A DNA stretch of 64,000 nucleotides from Aradus depressus (Eukaryota > Arthropoda > Insecta > Hemiptera > Aradidae): NCBI GenBank assembly GCA_963662175.1, contig OY759223.1:7659549-7723548 (forward strand), read 5' to 3'. Positions 21,801-29,790 of this stretch are shown in pieces. The notes beneath the pieces are model-generated. The model ran no database searches. It was given only the letters and a program-made list of their open reading frames with translations, and had not been told where the DNA came from. Numbering within the stretch: position 1 is the first letter of the stretch; every line of letters begins with the position of its first letter. The position numbers were made by a program, and so were the translations under genes.

Positions 21801-24800
21801 TATAATTTTACATAAAACAGAATTATCAATTCAAAATATTAAAAACAGAAAGGTTACAATATAGGTTTTCTTGGGACTATAAAGAAAAAGGAATGTTTTT
21901 TTTTTAAATATTGTCTTTCACAAGATATATAAAATATATGGGAGTACTTTCGGTATTGCTATCTTCAGCCACGACTTATCAAATAATTAGTAAGTATTAG
22001 TTAAGTCGTGGCTGAAGATAGTAGCAATAACGAAAGTACTCCCATATATTTTATACTAGCAGTAATACCCGGCGTTGCCCGGGGAACTTTGACTTTTCTC
22101 CCAATATCTCCTATAAGGCTATTCAGTTCCTCGACAGTACATTCATGATGTTATAATTTTCAATTATTCATACGGAATAAGGCTTATAGTCCTTCAACTG
22201 TAGTAACGCTAGCTTTGGAGCTAAAACTAATTTATTCAAAAAGAGTTCTCATTAATCGTTGCAATGGTTTTCGAGTTAAAAAGATTGCGTGAGTGGATGC
22301 TGGGATGGACCAGGGGTTGACTAAAAAATAGACCTTAACCTTCTGGTAGATGAAACTTATCTTTTCAAAAAGATTCCTCATTAATCATTGCAGTGGTTTT
22401 TGAGTTACAAAGATTGCGTGGGTGTATGCTGGGATGGACCAGATATTGAGGAACTAATACGCCTATAACCTTCCACAGACGATGACGAACAAATTTTTAA
22501 AAAAATTAATCAAATCCATCAAGCCGTTCGTGAGTTATAGCGGTACAACGCACAGACATTTTTAGCTTTATATATATGATATTTTGTGAAATAGACAACA
22601 TTTGTAAAAAACATTAATTTTTCTTTATATTTTTTATTAAGTGTTTCACAACATATCTGCGAAAATGTTAAATATTAATAATCAAGAGACTGCTAACATA
22701 ATAATAATAACCATTGGATATGATATAAAATTATAATAATACTGGTTAGTATAAATAAACTCGCAAGTAAATTTTAGAAGAAATAGCAAGAAAATTAAAA
22801 ACAGTTTGAATATTAGCTTGCAAGAAATTCATAATAACTGGAAAAAGGTTGATTTAAAAGCTTCATTGTATATTTTTTGGTAGAGCTGGTGTGTACACCT
22901 AGGGACCTAAGCATCTAATGCTCCCTATCCTGTTAGCTCAACTGTGTGAGTCTTAAATTTTGCCTACTCAGGTTATTTTTCCTAAGGGGGTCTTCAACGA
23001 GTACCTAACATTCCATCCGAAGAGTATTGTATAAAAATTGAGATTCCCAGGTATTTAAAGCGAGATAAAAGTGCGAGGCAGAAGTAATAAAGTCAACAAT
23101 ACCTATATAGATACCAAATTACCAGAGAAACTCACAAAAACGCTAAATCAAACGAGCTATTTTTCATGCTTCACAATTCAAGAGATATAAATAAAGTGTA
23201 AACTTACCATCATCGTGTCGCTCGGCATCAGTGTTGAGTAAGGTTGGATAACAGGTACAGGTCTGAGTAGCGGTTGAGTAGGCACACTCCCTCAAAGACT
23301 GGAGTCGGCTCATATGGATCACTGTTGTAGTAACTGTTACCATAACACAGGTAGCAGCACAGATGAGACAACACACTCCACACAGTTTGATCTGTTGAAG
23401 AATAGGTAATCAATTAGGGAAGAATTGATCAACGATGTAATAAGGAGGAGATATGAGGCTTGTAGTAGAATAAAAACAAACTTGTAGAATTTTTGCCAAC
23501 CTTTCGGCACTGAGTTTGTTTATTCTTCAGAACTTGTACTGATAAAAAATTAATCACATAATTTGAAGTATGTTGGGATTATAGAGTGCCTCCTGGCTAC
23601 CTAACACTACCTTTGTTAAGTGTTAGCACTGAAGATGGTCTTATAGGACCGAAAGCTGGCAATGCTAATAAAATTTGTGAGTGGACAACAACTCTGTGTC
23701 TTTCCTCCAGAAGTATGTTGGGATTATAGAGTGCCTCCAGAAGTATGTTGGGATTACAGAGTGCCTCTAGAAGTATGTTGGGATTATAGAGTGCCTCCAG
23801 AAGTATGTTGGGATTATAGAGTGCCTCCAGAAGTCACATTTAGTTTTATTGTTGTATCTTTAATTGTAGCTTATATAAACTCATTGATAATGTGTATATG
23901 ACAATAAAGGCCCTAGAAGAAGGCACACTCAGTGGCGAAAGCTCGACACAATTTCTACAAGTTTGTTTTTATCGACCACAAGCCTCATATCTCCTTCTTC
24001 CTAGAACAAGTAATGACAATTTGGAACAAAATACCTTCATCATGAACACAATAAACAGTTTGTGTCATTAAAGACTTAAACAGAGAAACCCAAAATCTTA
24101 TAACATAAGGGTATCATCATAAATAGAATTTAACAGTTACTTACCAAAAGGGCGTATCTGTTTTTTCTTCTTGCGAGACACATTATACCCAATCCAGTAA
24201 AGAGGAGCTAGAAAACATAATAAATAATGTGAAATAAAAATTATAGATATATTTCGCCAAAACCTCTCGACTGTTTGAGCGAAAAATCAATAGTTGACTT
24301 ATATAGGGGCTTCTGAACTCTCATATTAAATATTGTGACCATGTATTTATTACATCTGGAGATATTAGATAGTTATTATGACTCATGCCCGGGCTTTAAC
24401 TACGAGGTCATATCGCCTACACGCTCTTTCATCGGTGGACACGGAGCCCGACTCTACTATGGAAGTCCTAAATTTTGCCTACCCTAAATTTTTATTCACC
24501 TAGGGCAGGGGTCTTTAACGAGTACCTGACATCATAGGCTCGGGACCATTACTTAACGTCCCATCCGAAGGACGGCGTGCTTGAGTTTATTTCACCTCCC
24601 AGATAAAATAAACTAAGGGCCTCGGTCGGGTTACGAACCCACGATCTTGAGCTCAGAAGACAAGCACGCATACCACTGAGCTACCGGCGCTCCTATAGAG
24701 TTATTAGTGTTTTTGAGTCGAGTTCTTCCCCCCCTTCTTGTCGGCCAATTTCGCGGAAAAATAATAGGTGCCGTCCTTATGGAGTTTGGAATTTAAATAT

Positions 24801-27800
24801 CAAATTTTATTTTGACCCCCGACTCAACAGTGTGAGTCCTAAATTATGCCTATCCAGGTTTATTCAGCTAGGATAGGAGTCTTAACGAGTACACTGGAAA
24901 TCGCGTATAACGAACATGAAGGGAAAACGAAAATTAGGTCGTTATAAGCGGTCGTCGTATTATCCGAATGGGAGAAAAAATTTAATCAAAAGTAGTATAT
25001 ATATTTTTTCTTATAAATTGATATATGTAGGTATATCCTATTGTATATAATACATATATGACGACTTCTCGACGTCTTCAATTTTTATTTATTCAGGATA
25101 ACCATTAATCAGTATCTGTTTTTACGATTAAGTTAGGTACCAATCCACTGAAAGTAGAAAAAAGGGGAATAGATTTAAAGAAAGAGAAGGGGACTAATTT
25201 TTTTAGAACACTATATTTCTACTTTTCGCCGCAAATTGAGTTTTTTTTTCCTAACTTGCGGAACAATAGTCGTAATAACCTATCTTTTTATGCCCACTAT
25301 TCCAAAAAAATACGTCATTATAACCGATCCGTCGTTGAATTCAGTTCATTTTACCTACTATATTTTTAGTCGCTAAAGGCGGTTCGTCGTTATACGCGAT
25401 TTCCAGTGTACGGACTCGGGATTACCGCTTAACGTCCCATCCGAAGGACGGCGCACAGTATGAAATTTATGAGTTTCGATTCTCAAAATTCGAGCCCCCG
25501 CTCAATTTTTGATCAATTTGGATGAAGCTAGGTGCAAAATATTTGTGAACGCTGGCTTTTTATCAGGTAACTGCGGGTTTCACAATCAAGGTATTATATG
25601 CCTATTGACAGCTGCCAAAACCCTGCGAAAATTTTAATTTGTTTTGTCTAACTTTTTGTTAACGGATTTTTACAACTTAAATGAATGCTTTTTAGGGTCG
25701 CTGATTATGAATTCAATATTTATATTAGCCAAAAGTGGTCCTAATGTTGTCATTTTGGCCTAAAGTTGTCCAAATGCAATATATTGGCTATTTTTGCCAC
25801 TTTTGGTGGTTTTAATGGATTCATTGATTGTGAAACCCACAGTTACCTGATAAAAAGCCAGCTTTCACAAATATTTTGCACCTACTTTCATCCAAATTGA
25901 TCAAAAATTGAGCGGGGGCTCGAATTTTGAAAATCAAAACTCATAAATTTCCCACTGTGCGGCGTGATCAAGGTTTTGATATAAAGATGGACTTACCATG
26001 GCGGCAGGTACATAGGTGGGTATGGTCTCAAAGTACGCCAGAGATGACGTATACGATCGTAGGATGACATAGACTCCAAGGAAGAGACCGCCTAGCAAGG
26101 AGGCCAGACCACCGCACACACTACACAGGAACACATACTTCCTCAACCCTGCAACACAACACAACTAAATAAACAAATATTATCTAAAATTCAATAATAA
26201 TAAAGCTATTTTTTATATACAAGAAGAATGTAAATATCAGGCCGAATCCCTTTGCTAAAAGATGTATTTCCTAAGGGCCAAAAAATAAATAGACTATTAT
26301 CATAGCGAAATGTAATTAAAATAATTATATTATTACTATTATTATTATTATTATTTATTATATGTTTATTTTTACCTGGGGAAGACGGTCTATGAGGAGG
26401 TATTGAATATTCAACGAATTGCATTACTGGATAACCTTCCATAGTGAAAACTAACTCAAAAATATTATATCGTTTAGAATGAATACTATTTCTTCGGACG
26501 GATATATCAACCGATTATACAATTAACACAGTTTCAGTTAGGTAACACGAGTGTTCAACAAGATAATAAATATAACAAGATTACTGAGGAAGAAAACTAG
26601 TTTTAAATCATTATTATACAAATTTCACTATAATTCTTCCAGGATTAGATTATTTTTAATGTTTGTTTTTTTGCGTATAAAACTTTCTCAACAAAAATGA
26701 TTATTTAAAAAATTATCAACGAAGGCCTAGTTTTAAACTTCCAAACACCATACATTGATTAATATTATATGAAATTAAATGTAAATAATTAATAAATAAT
26801 AATAAATAAGCCATTGTAATATACTATAACGGAAGAAAAACACGAAACTGATTTTGATCCCCCCAAAGTGTATTGTGGGTTTGCATATACTGGAATCGAT
26901 TCGGAGCTCCCTTGACAACCGCTAGGGGCGACACTAACACAAACACGACAACAAAAATATTTGTGACCATTGGTCATATGTATATAGTTTACGAGGGCGC
27001 TGATAGAGACCCCTTTCTGTAAAAATGTAGGACAGGCAAAATTTAAGACTCCCCCAGCAGAGTCGGGCTCATGTCCACCAGTGACGAAAGGGCACTCTGG
27101 TAGTAGGCGATATGATATTCTAGTTAAAGCCCGGGCATGAGTCATAATAACTAACTACTAACTATATGATTTACATAGTTGACATTATTGTACGAGTTTG
27201 TGTTGGCAACAGCCAATACCCTAGCTAGTTTGTGCTGGCAACAGCCAGTATCCTAGCTAGTTTATGCTGGCAACAGCCAGTATCCTAGCTAGTTTATGAT
27301 ACATGTTATCGGTCGAAAAATCGATGATGAGTTTTACACCTTTTACTCTTTATAACTCACCCCTTCCCGTTGCGAATCGTGTCCGCTACCTTGGGTTATT
27401 TAAATACAGACGCCTGACATGCAATCCTCATACTAGACTTAAAAGACAAGAACTTAATCGACGACACAAACTCTTATTATGACTTTTAGACAACAGTTCG
27501 AAACTTACATTAAGTAATTTTCGACAGTTTATAAACTTACTTTCAATTCAGTTATTTTATATTTGTTTTTGTTTTTTTTTTGTTTTTTTTCTTCTTTATC
27601 ATTAAGAATTTTTAAAATTTTCTCTTAGAAAGTAGCATTGTTTTTTTTTAATTCCCTGATTATTTTTGACTGTATTTGTATAAGGGTAATGGTGAAGGAA
27701 CCTTTCTGTAAACTTGTATTTTCTACAAAAATAAAATAAAAATATCTATCTAAAAAAAAAAACAAAAAAAAAAAATAAATAAATAATTTATTACAAATTA

Positions 27801-28859
27801 CTGAAGCCGATATGAGCGTACGGAGCTGAACTCTGGGGCTCAACTAAACCTTCGAATTCTTATAGAATCCAAACCCTACAATCCCGAATCCTTCGTAAAA
27901 TCTCAAACGCTCCATTCTACGTTTCTAATGCTAACTTCACAATGACCTGCAGATTCCCTTTGTAAGGGATTTAATTCCGATACAGAAAATTCCACTCTAC
28001 CCTTTCCTTTCACCCTAATCCTTTAGTGCGCAGACTTGCCACAAGAACCCTTCTTAATGTTCATGTTCGGAGACTGAGACGGCAATGGCCTCGAGACCTG
28101 CTAGTTGATTGAAGAATAATCATCTACAAACATCTTATGTTATAGCTTTCATTATCATTTAACTATTTTTTTCTATATATATATTTTAATATCTATCTTT
28201 CTCATCCGTAATAAAAAAATAATGGAGTGTCATAATTGAATGATTTCTCTTTCAACGTTCAAGACATTTATTTATTATGTCTCAAATTTGCTTATTGTAT
28301 ATAGTTGTAAATCAAATAATAATTGTATGCTCCCCATGGGGTTTCTCTATATCAGGAGAACCTCGACTGTTTCACTAAAAGGACCGCCGGAAGGGTCAAC
28401 ATTTTATTTCTTCGGATACATCAACTGGATTTTTGAAATCCTTACTGTGGTTTACAGGCTTGGAAATGTTATTTTTGTCATTTCACTAAATCAGTTTAGG
28501 GATTTGATCAAATCACTTGATTTGTTTAGAGAAATACAACAATATCGAATTGTCATTTTAGCATCTCCCGAGAATTGATGAATACTTTTAGGGATTTTGT
28601 CAAATCCCTGTTTTTATCATATCCCTGCCACATATATATTTGATCTTGAATTGAAACTACGAAAGAATATATTTGCGCCAACTAATGTAGCTGGCTGAGA
28701 GAGCATGGACAGGAGCGAGGAGCGCCTCCAGGTCGACTTACGTTTCTTGGAGAGGTGTGCCTCGATGTGGGACTGGGAACATGGTGGAGGTCTGGGTGGC
28801 AGCTGCGGTGGTACAGTCTTCCGCCGAACGCTCTCTTCACATCGCTCTTCACATTCCAT
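14973..28859 (-). CDS. Gene 2: FAM189/ENTREP-like four-pass membrane protein with PPxY tail
   Basis: Exons (5'-3' on -): 26442-26376 or alternatively 28859-28742, then 26148-25997, 24207-24145, 23391-23208, 20613-20469, 19445-19272, 18370-18254, 17639-17426, 15821-14973. All phases agree, giving 654 residues with the 26442 start (671 with the 28859 start). Seen (654-residue numbering): membrane helices near 28-52, 67-85, 97-121 and 181-203; a second extracytoplasmic loop (122-180) with CTC, further Cys and an N-A-T glycosylation site at 162; then HERKKKYW and a ~450-residue Ser/Pro/acidic tail with PPPPY at about 344-348. Family knowledge: FAM189/ENTREP proteins are CD20-like, with this loop pattern, and human ENTREP1 uses PPxY motifs to recruit WW-domain ubiquitin ligases such as ITCH in endosomes. 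Function here is inferred from that likeness. Confidence 0.82.
16879..16950 (+). mobile_element. Penelope-like terminus with decayed hammerhead core
   Basis: CTGACGA at 16882, a short GAT/ATC hairpin, CGAAA, then CTGGTAG, where other copies have CCGGTAG. TTTGTGGAATAGTTAATAGT follows. 15830-16870 is otherwise intron DNA with no recognisable feature. Confidence 0.55.
16963..17275 (-). repeat. SINE family A, full length
   Basis: Reverse-strand copy from GTTATTATGACTCATGTCCG to the A-box complement GCTACCGGTGCC, inside a gene 2 intron ~150 bp from the PPPPY exon. Confidence 0.88.
17426..17639 (-). CDS. Gene 2 exon: tail with PPPPY motif
   Basis: The acceptor is CAATACTTTCAG and the donor is GTATAA. 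Phase 2 in, 0 out. It encodes EEIHHQEYNRPSGDCSSADS.. and FTWGPPPPYSHPNSPQHG. PPPPY is a WW-domain ligand of the kind that recruits NEDD4/ITCH-type ligases. Confidence 0.83.
17758..17912 (+). repeat. SINE family B copy, tRNA-derived
   Basis: GGCCGTGTGGGCTAGAGTGT head, GCGGGTTCAAATCCCGTC B-box region, and the shared tail GGCTAATATGCATCGTACAT. Confidence 0.75.
17990..18120 (-). mobile_element. Penelope-like terminus (type GGCACACTCA), core decayed
   Basis: Same order as at 23425-23532: CAACGATGTAATAGGA, AAAACAAACTTATGGAATTT, GCCAAACTTTCAGCATTGAG. On - the GGCAC/GTGCC-type hairpin and GAAAG remain, but CUGANGA is broken. Confidence 0.55.
18254..18370 (-). CDS. Gene 2 exon: tail
   Basis: The acceptor is AATTGTGTTGTAG and the donor is GTCAGC. 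Phase 2-2. It encodes QWSGGRIGNLYSPNPEPVSS.. to ..GRQQQHHPPR. It is a symmetric 117-nt exon and could be skipped without a frameshift. Confidence 0.78.
18780..19240 (+). repeat. Dispersed repeat family X, long copy
   Basis: From GTGAATCACAGGTTATGTAC through TTACATCGCATCATTAGAGT, AATTAATAGGTGTCGTCCTT and an (ACAG)-rich stretch to TATAGCTGAGGAAATAAA. It is one of the more complete copies and shows the 3' end of the family. Confidence 0.6.
19272..19445 (-). CDS. Gene 2 exon: juxtamembrane tail
   Basis: The acceptor is TTATTTGTCTAG and the donor is GTAACA. Phase 2-2. It encodes HERKKKYWEQLELRCRYLYG.. and a CSHCAC cluster, a basic amphipathic juxtamembrane segment with potential palmitoylation Cys (inference). 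Confidence 0.83.
19752..19985 (+). mobile_element. Penelope-like terminus pair with hammerhead-like core
   Basis: Inverted arms (AAACAAACTTATTTTTGAAA / TTTCAAAAATAAGTTTGTTT; TTGTCTATTCCACTAAAGAT and its complement) flank the core at 19837-19871. It lies in a gene 2 intron. Confidence 0.7.
19837..19871 (+). ncRNA. Hammerhead-ribozyme-like motif
   Basis: GAC, CTGACGA (19840-19846), hairpin GGT/GCC, GAAA (19859-19862), palindrome A-CCGG-T, then UA and GTT. Stem I pairs GAC with GUU (one G-U), stem II has three pairs, and UA satisfies the cleavage-site UH rule. Both conserved cores are intact. Confidence 0.7.
20270..20450 (-). repeat. SINE-like fragment, diverged
   Basis: Contains ACGTCCCTTCCGAAGGGC, CACCTCCCAGATAA-type wording and GGGTTTGAACCCGC, resembling a decayed family A copy. 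It ends just before the TM4 exon. Confidence 0.5.
20469..20613 (-). CDS. Gene 2 exon: glycosylated loop and TM4
   Basis: The acceptor is GTGATTCCCCAG and the donor is GTGAGA. Phase 1 in, 2 out. It encodes VYYVFNATPDCEVIHGALYS.. then TM4 MFGLSVIGILVCIFCCMLVY. NAT is an N-glycosylation sequon on the lumenal/extracellular side in the predicted topology. Confidence 0.85.
20672..20920 (-). repeat. SINE family A, 5' head partial
   Basis: CATATCGCCTATTGCTAGAG through CCATCCGAAGGACGGCGTGC to GGGTTTCGAACCCACGA. Confidence 0.8.
21462..21748 (-). repeat. SINE family A, near full length
   Basis: GTTATTGTGACTCATGTTC to GAGCTTAGTAGGCAAGCATG. The A box is partly degraded. Confidence 0.82.
21924..22053. 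mobile_element. Inverted Penelope-like termini, each with a hammerhead-like core
   Basis: Arms of ~52 bp (ATGGGAGTACTTTCGGTATT.. and its complement). - core at 21971-21939; + core at 22009-22044. Both have UGG, CUGAAGA, GAAA, palindrome A-GUAC-U, UC and CCA, so stem I is three perfect pairs and the UH rule is met. Stem II is degenerate in both. Confidence 0.65.
22054..22583 (+). repeat. Dispersed repeat family Y (CCCGGCGTTGCCCGGG)
   Basis: Starts ACTAGCAGTAATACCCGGCG and ends CAGACATTTTTAGCTTTATA. Related copies are at 31046-31476 (-) and 36496-36882 (+). It has an internal duplication (AAAGATTGCGTG.. GCTGGGATGGACC occurs twice). The class is not recognised. Confidence 0.65.
22890..23030 (-). 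repeat. SINE family A fragment
   Basis: GAGTCTTAAATTTTGCCTAC, CTTCAACGAGTACCTAACAT, CATCCGAAG. Confidence 0.6.
23208..23391 (-). CDS. Gene 2 exon: TM3 and Cys-rich loop
   Basis: The acceptor is TTCTTCAACAG and the donor is GTAAGT. Phase 0 in, 1 out. It encodes IKLCGVCCLICAATC.. (TM3) and the loop ..CAYSTATQTCTCYPTLL... The CxC-then-Pro pattern matches the second extracellular loop of FAM189/ENTREP proteins as I recall it. Confidence 0.85.
23425..23532 (-). mobile_element. Penelope-like terminus with hammerhead-like core
   Basis: On -: CTGAAGA (23530-23524), a spacer whose stem II is not evident, GAAAGGTTGG, then AACAAACTT wording. It faces the + copy at 23890-24003. Confidence 0.5.
23566..23840 (+). 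repeat. 30-bp minisatellite
   Basis: Unit CCTCCAGAAGTATGTTGGGA TTATAGAGTG repeated about 4.3 times at 23705-23836, plus an isolated copy at 23567-23592. It reads as a 10-residue repeat (PPEVCWDYRV) because the unit is divisible by three, but has no coding context. Confidence 0.85.
23600..23690 (+). mobile_element. Penelope-like terminus, hammerhead core with non-permissive site
   Basis: CTGAAGA (23629-23635), stem II GGTC-TTATAG-GACC, GAAA (23651-23654), GCTGG. Outer arms TTAGCA/TGCTAA pair perfectly. The cleavage-site position is UG, not UH, so cleavage would be expected to fail. Confidence 0.55.
23890..24003 (+). mobile_element. Penelope-like terminus (type GGCACACTCA), core decayed
   Basis: AAGGCACACTCAGTGGCGAA at 23920 with an inserted base in CUGANGA (CTAGAAGA), then GCTCGACACAATTTCTACAA and TTGTTTTTATCGACCACAAG. 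Confidence 0.55.
24145..24207 (-). CDS. Gene 2 exon: TM2 end and RRK turn
   Basis: A 21-codon micro-exon, LLFTGLGIMCLARRKNRYAL plus L, between ATGTTTTCTAG and GTAAGT. Phase 0 at both ends. The basic RRKNR after the helix fits a cytoplasmic TM2-TM3 turn. It is too short to stand out without its neighbours. Confidence 0.83.
24368..24693 (-). repeat. SINE family A, full length
   Basis: GTTATTATGACTCATGCCCG to the A-box complement GAGCTACCGGCGC. It lies in gene 2's intron between the TM2 and TM1 exons. Confidence 0.88.
24892..25408. mobile_element. Tc1/mariner-like MITE with TA duplication
   Basis: Inverted termini CACTGGAAATCGCGTATAAC at 24892 and its complement ending at 25408, flanked by TA (24890-24891 and 25409-25410). 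517 bp; no transposase. Its ATAACGA wording resembles the inner ends of the Tigger-like element at 1063. Confidence 0.8.
25454..25959. mobile_element. Transib-like MITE
   Basis: Inverted repeats of ~130 bp beginning CACAGTATGAAATTTATGAG (left) and, at the right end, CACAGTGGGAAATTTATGAG on the - strand. The 5-bp duplication CGGCG flanks it at 25449-25453 and 25960-25964. Transib transposons make 5-bp GC-rich duplications (CGNCG type) and have CACAGTG-like termini resembling V(D)J heptamers. 506 bp, non-coding, 37 bp from the donor of gene 2's TM1 exon. Confidence 0.8.
25997..26148 (-). CDS. Gene 2 exon: TM1 and first loop
   Basis: The acceptor (- strand) is GTTGTGTTGCAG and the donor is GTAAGT after ATG at 25997. 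Entry phase is 1, exit phase is 0. It encodes LRKYVFLCSVCGGLASLLGG.. (TM1) and ..PTYVPAAM (start of TM2). A Transib-like insertion begins only 37 bp past the donor. Confidence 0.85.
26376..26442 (-). CDS. Gene 2 alternative first coding exon (short N-terminus)
   Basis: ATG at 26442-26440 opens MEGYPVMQFVEYSIPPHR.. and ends ..SSPG at a GTAAAA donor, exit phase 1, matching the next exon. No acceptor is needed upstream if this is a first exon with its own promoter. It competes with the 28742-28859 exon for the same downstream acceptor. Confidence 0.65.
27000..27163 (+). repeat. SINE family A fragment
   Basis: TAGGACAGGCAAAATTTAAG to CCCGGGCATGAGTCATAATA; head missing. Confidence 0.75.
27195..27298 (+). 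repeat. 32-bp tandem repeat, about 3.25 copies
   Basis: Unit AGTTTGTGCTGGCAACAGCC AGTATCCTAGCT, with few differences between copies. Confidence 0.88.
27364..28112 (+). pseudogene. Jockey-like LINE C-terminal remnant, interrupted
   Basis: Reads RVRYLGLFKYRRLTCNPHTR and LKRQELNRRHKLLL, then after a gap AYGAELWGSTKPSNS, RIQTLQSRILRKISNAPFYV and LVRRLATRTLLNVHVRRLRR. This is the typical C-terminus of jockey-clade reverse transcriptase ORFs. It has several stops and a foreign insert at about 27560-27785. Confidence 0.75.
27560..27785 (+). mobile_element. Probable retroposed insert inside the jockey-like remnant
   Basis: T-rich DNA ending AAAATAAAATAAAAATATC and an A-rich tail (AAAAAAAAAAACAAAAAAAA) that breaks the LINE reading frame. 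Its origin is not recognised. Confidence 0.45.
28470..28640. repeat. CAAATCCCT-type repeat terminus
   Basis: Motifs AGGGATTTGATCAAATCACT, AGGGATTTTGTCAAATCCCT and TATCATATCCCTGCC occur as short direct and inverted repeats, as at a transposon end. The preceding 28240-28470 has a long open frame but no recognised domain. Confidence 0.35.
28742..28859 (-). CDS. Gene 2 alternative first coding exon (proline-rich N-terminus)
   Basis: ATG at 28859-28857, with an in-frame TGA four codons upstream fixing this as the first Met. The donor GTAAGT follows 28742, exit phase 1, so it joins the exon at 26148, which needs two bases, forming an Arg codon at the junction. It encodes MECEERCEESVRRK.. with VPPQLPPRPPP, an SH3-ligand-like PxLPPRP stretch. 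A good acceptor (TTTCTGTTTTCAG) precedes 28928, so 28860-28928 is probably 5' UTR and at least one further upstream exon is expected. Confidence 0.7.
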
Positions 28860-28928
28860 CCTCCTCACCTCTCAGCGTCACGTCACGCCTTCAACCCCAA
28901 TCACCTTTCTACATTCTTCATTGTCAGT
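28860..28928 (-). promoter_or_regulatory. Probable 5' UTR segment of gene 2 (alternative start)
   Basis: This lies between a consensus acceptor TTTCTTTCTGTTTTCAG and the ATG at 28859, with an in-frame TGA just upstream of the ATG. It implies a non-coding exon further upstream, which I did not find. Confidence 0.5.
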
Positions 28929-29109
28929 CTGAAAACAGAAAGAAAAACAATTTAGTCACATGAAGTCAAAATTTCAATAATTATTAACTTTTATTAAGCA
29001 TATAGGGAAGTTATTGTAATGGGTGCGAAAATCGAAATAAAATTTTTCAACATATTTTTATGTTTCAAGGTCACTATAGTATTTTTACACTATTTTTGAA
29101 AAGAAGTAT

Positions 29110-29373
29110 GTGTGTGCATTCATATCGGACACAAAAGACAAAGACAATTGCAGCTCACTTGTAAAACATCACATAGAACAAGAACACTCTTTCGATTTTA
29201 ACAACACAAGTATACTAGTCAATGAGACGAACTGGTACAAGAGATACATGCTGGAGGAAATGCATATAGTACAGGACAATATCACGGTAAACGAGAAAAC
29301 AGACACACAGCTCCTAAACAACAGTTACTGTAACATAATAAACAAAAAAGAAGTTAGCTCCACCAACACGTAA
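29110..29373 (+). pseudogene. Penelope-like element: C-terminal endonuclease region remnant
   Basis: The frame reads CSSLVKHHIEQEHSFDFNNT, NETNWYKRYMLEEMHIVQ, LLNNSYCNII and a stop. L-x-x-H, H-x-F-D-F, E-x-x-x-x-K-R-x-x-x-E and the final L-L-N-x-S-Y are typical of the GIY-YIG endonuclease end of Penelope-like elements. The RT is absent. A hammerhead-like motif lies 600 bp downstream at 29974. Confidence 0.72.
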
Positions 29374-29468
29374 CACACAACAGTTGCAATGTGTTTTTCA
29401 AACAAAAATTGTATACTAAAGATGTTATTATGAATATTGATCTATGTTTATTTAATGAAAAAAATATA

Positions 29469-29474
<6 letters not shown>

Positions 29475-29503
<29 letters not shown>

Positions 29504-29742
29504 TTTATTTTTATTTATTGGTTGTGTGTGTTTTGTCTTAATAACTTTTTTTTTTTTAATTTATTTTATATTCTATTTTTGACTTGAGTTGTTTACATTC
29601 CACGCAACACCCCCTCCACCGAGGGCCACGTTGGTAAACTCAGGTAGCCCTCGACCGTTACATACACGACATCATAGCACTCACTTCACTGGACACAAAC
29701 TCACAACACGGTCACTGTCAGTCATTATAAGATAATTTTATA

Positions 29743-29773
<31 letters not shown>

Positions 29774-29790
29774 TATATATATATATAGTG
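29475..29790. repeat. AT-dinucleotide runs and T-rich simple sequence
   Basis: (AT)n at about 29475-29500 and 29742-29788 inside the 3' part of the Penelope-like remnant. Confidence 0.8.

Larger units (their letters stand above)
24812..25975 (-). repeat. SINE family A split by two nested DNA transposons
   Basis: SINE pieces 24812-24891, 25409-25453 and 25960-25975 read in order (..TCTTAACGAGTA / CGGACTCGGGATTACCGC.. / CGGCGTGATCAAG) once the two insertions are removed, so the SINE is older than both. Confidence 0.8.

Noticed and set aside
23662..23901. Protein with PPEVCWDYRV repeats
   Set aside because: Direct translation of the 30-bp minisatellite without coding context.
26789..27145. 118-codon - strand frame with HARALTRISYRLLPE
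   Set aside because: It is the reversed SINE family A body; the same peptide appears wherever that SINE occurs (for example 33653-33859 and 39990-40080).
28240..28578. 112-codon + strand frame
   Set aside because: Composition is low-complexity hydrophobic, no domain is recognised, and its end overlaps CAAATCCCT-type repeat DNA.
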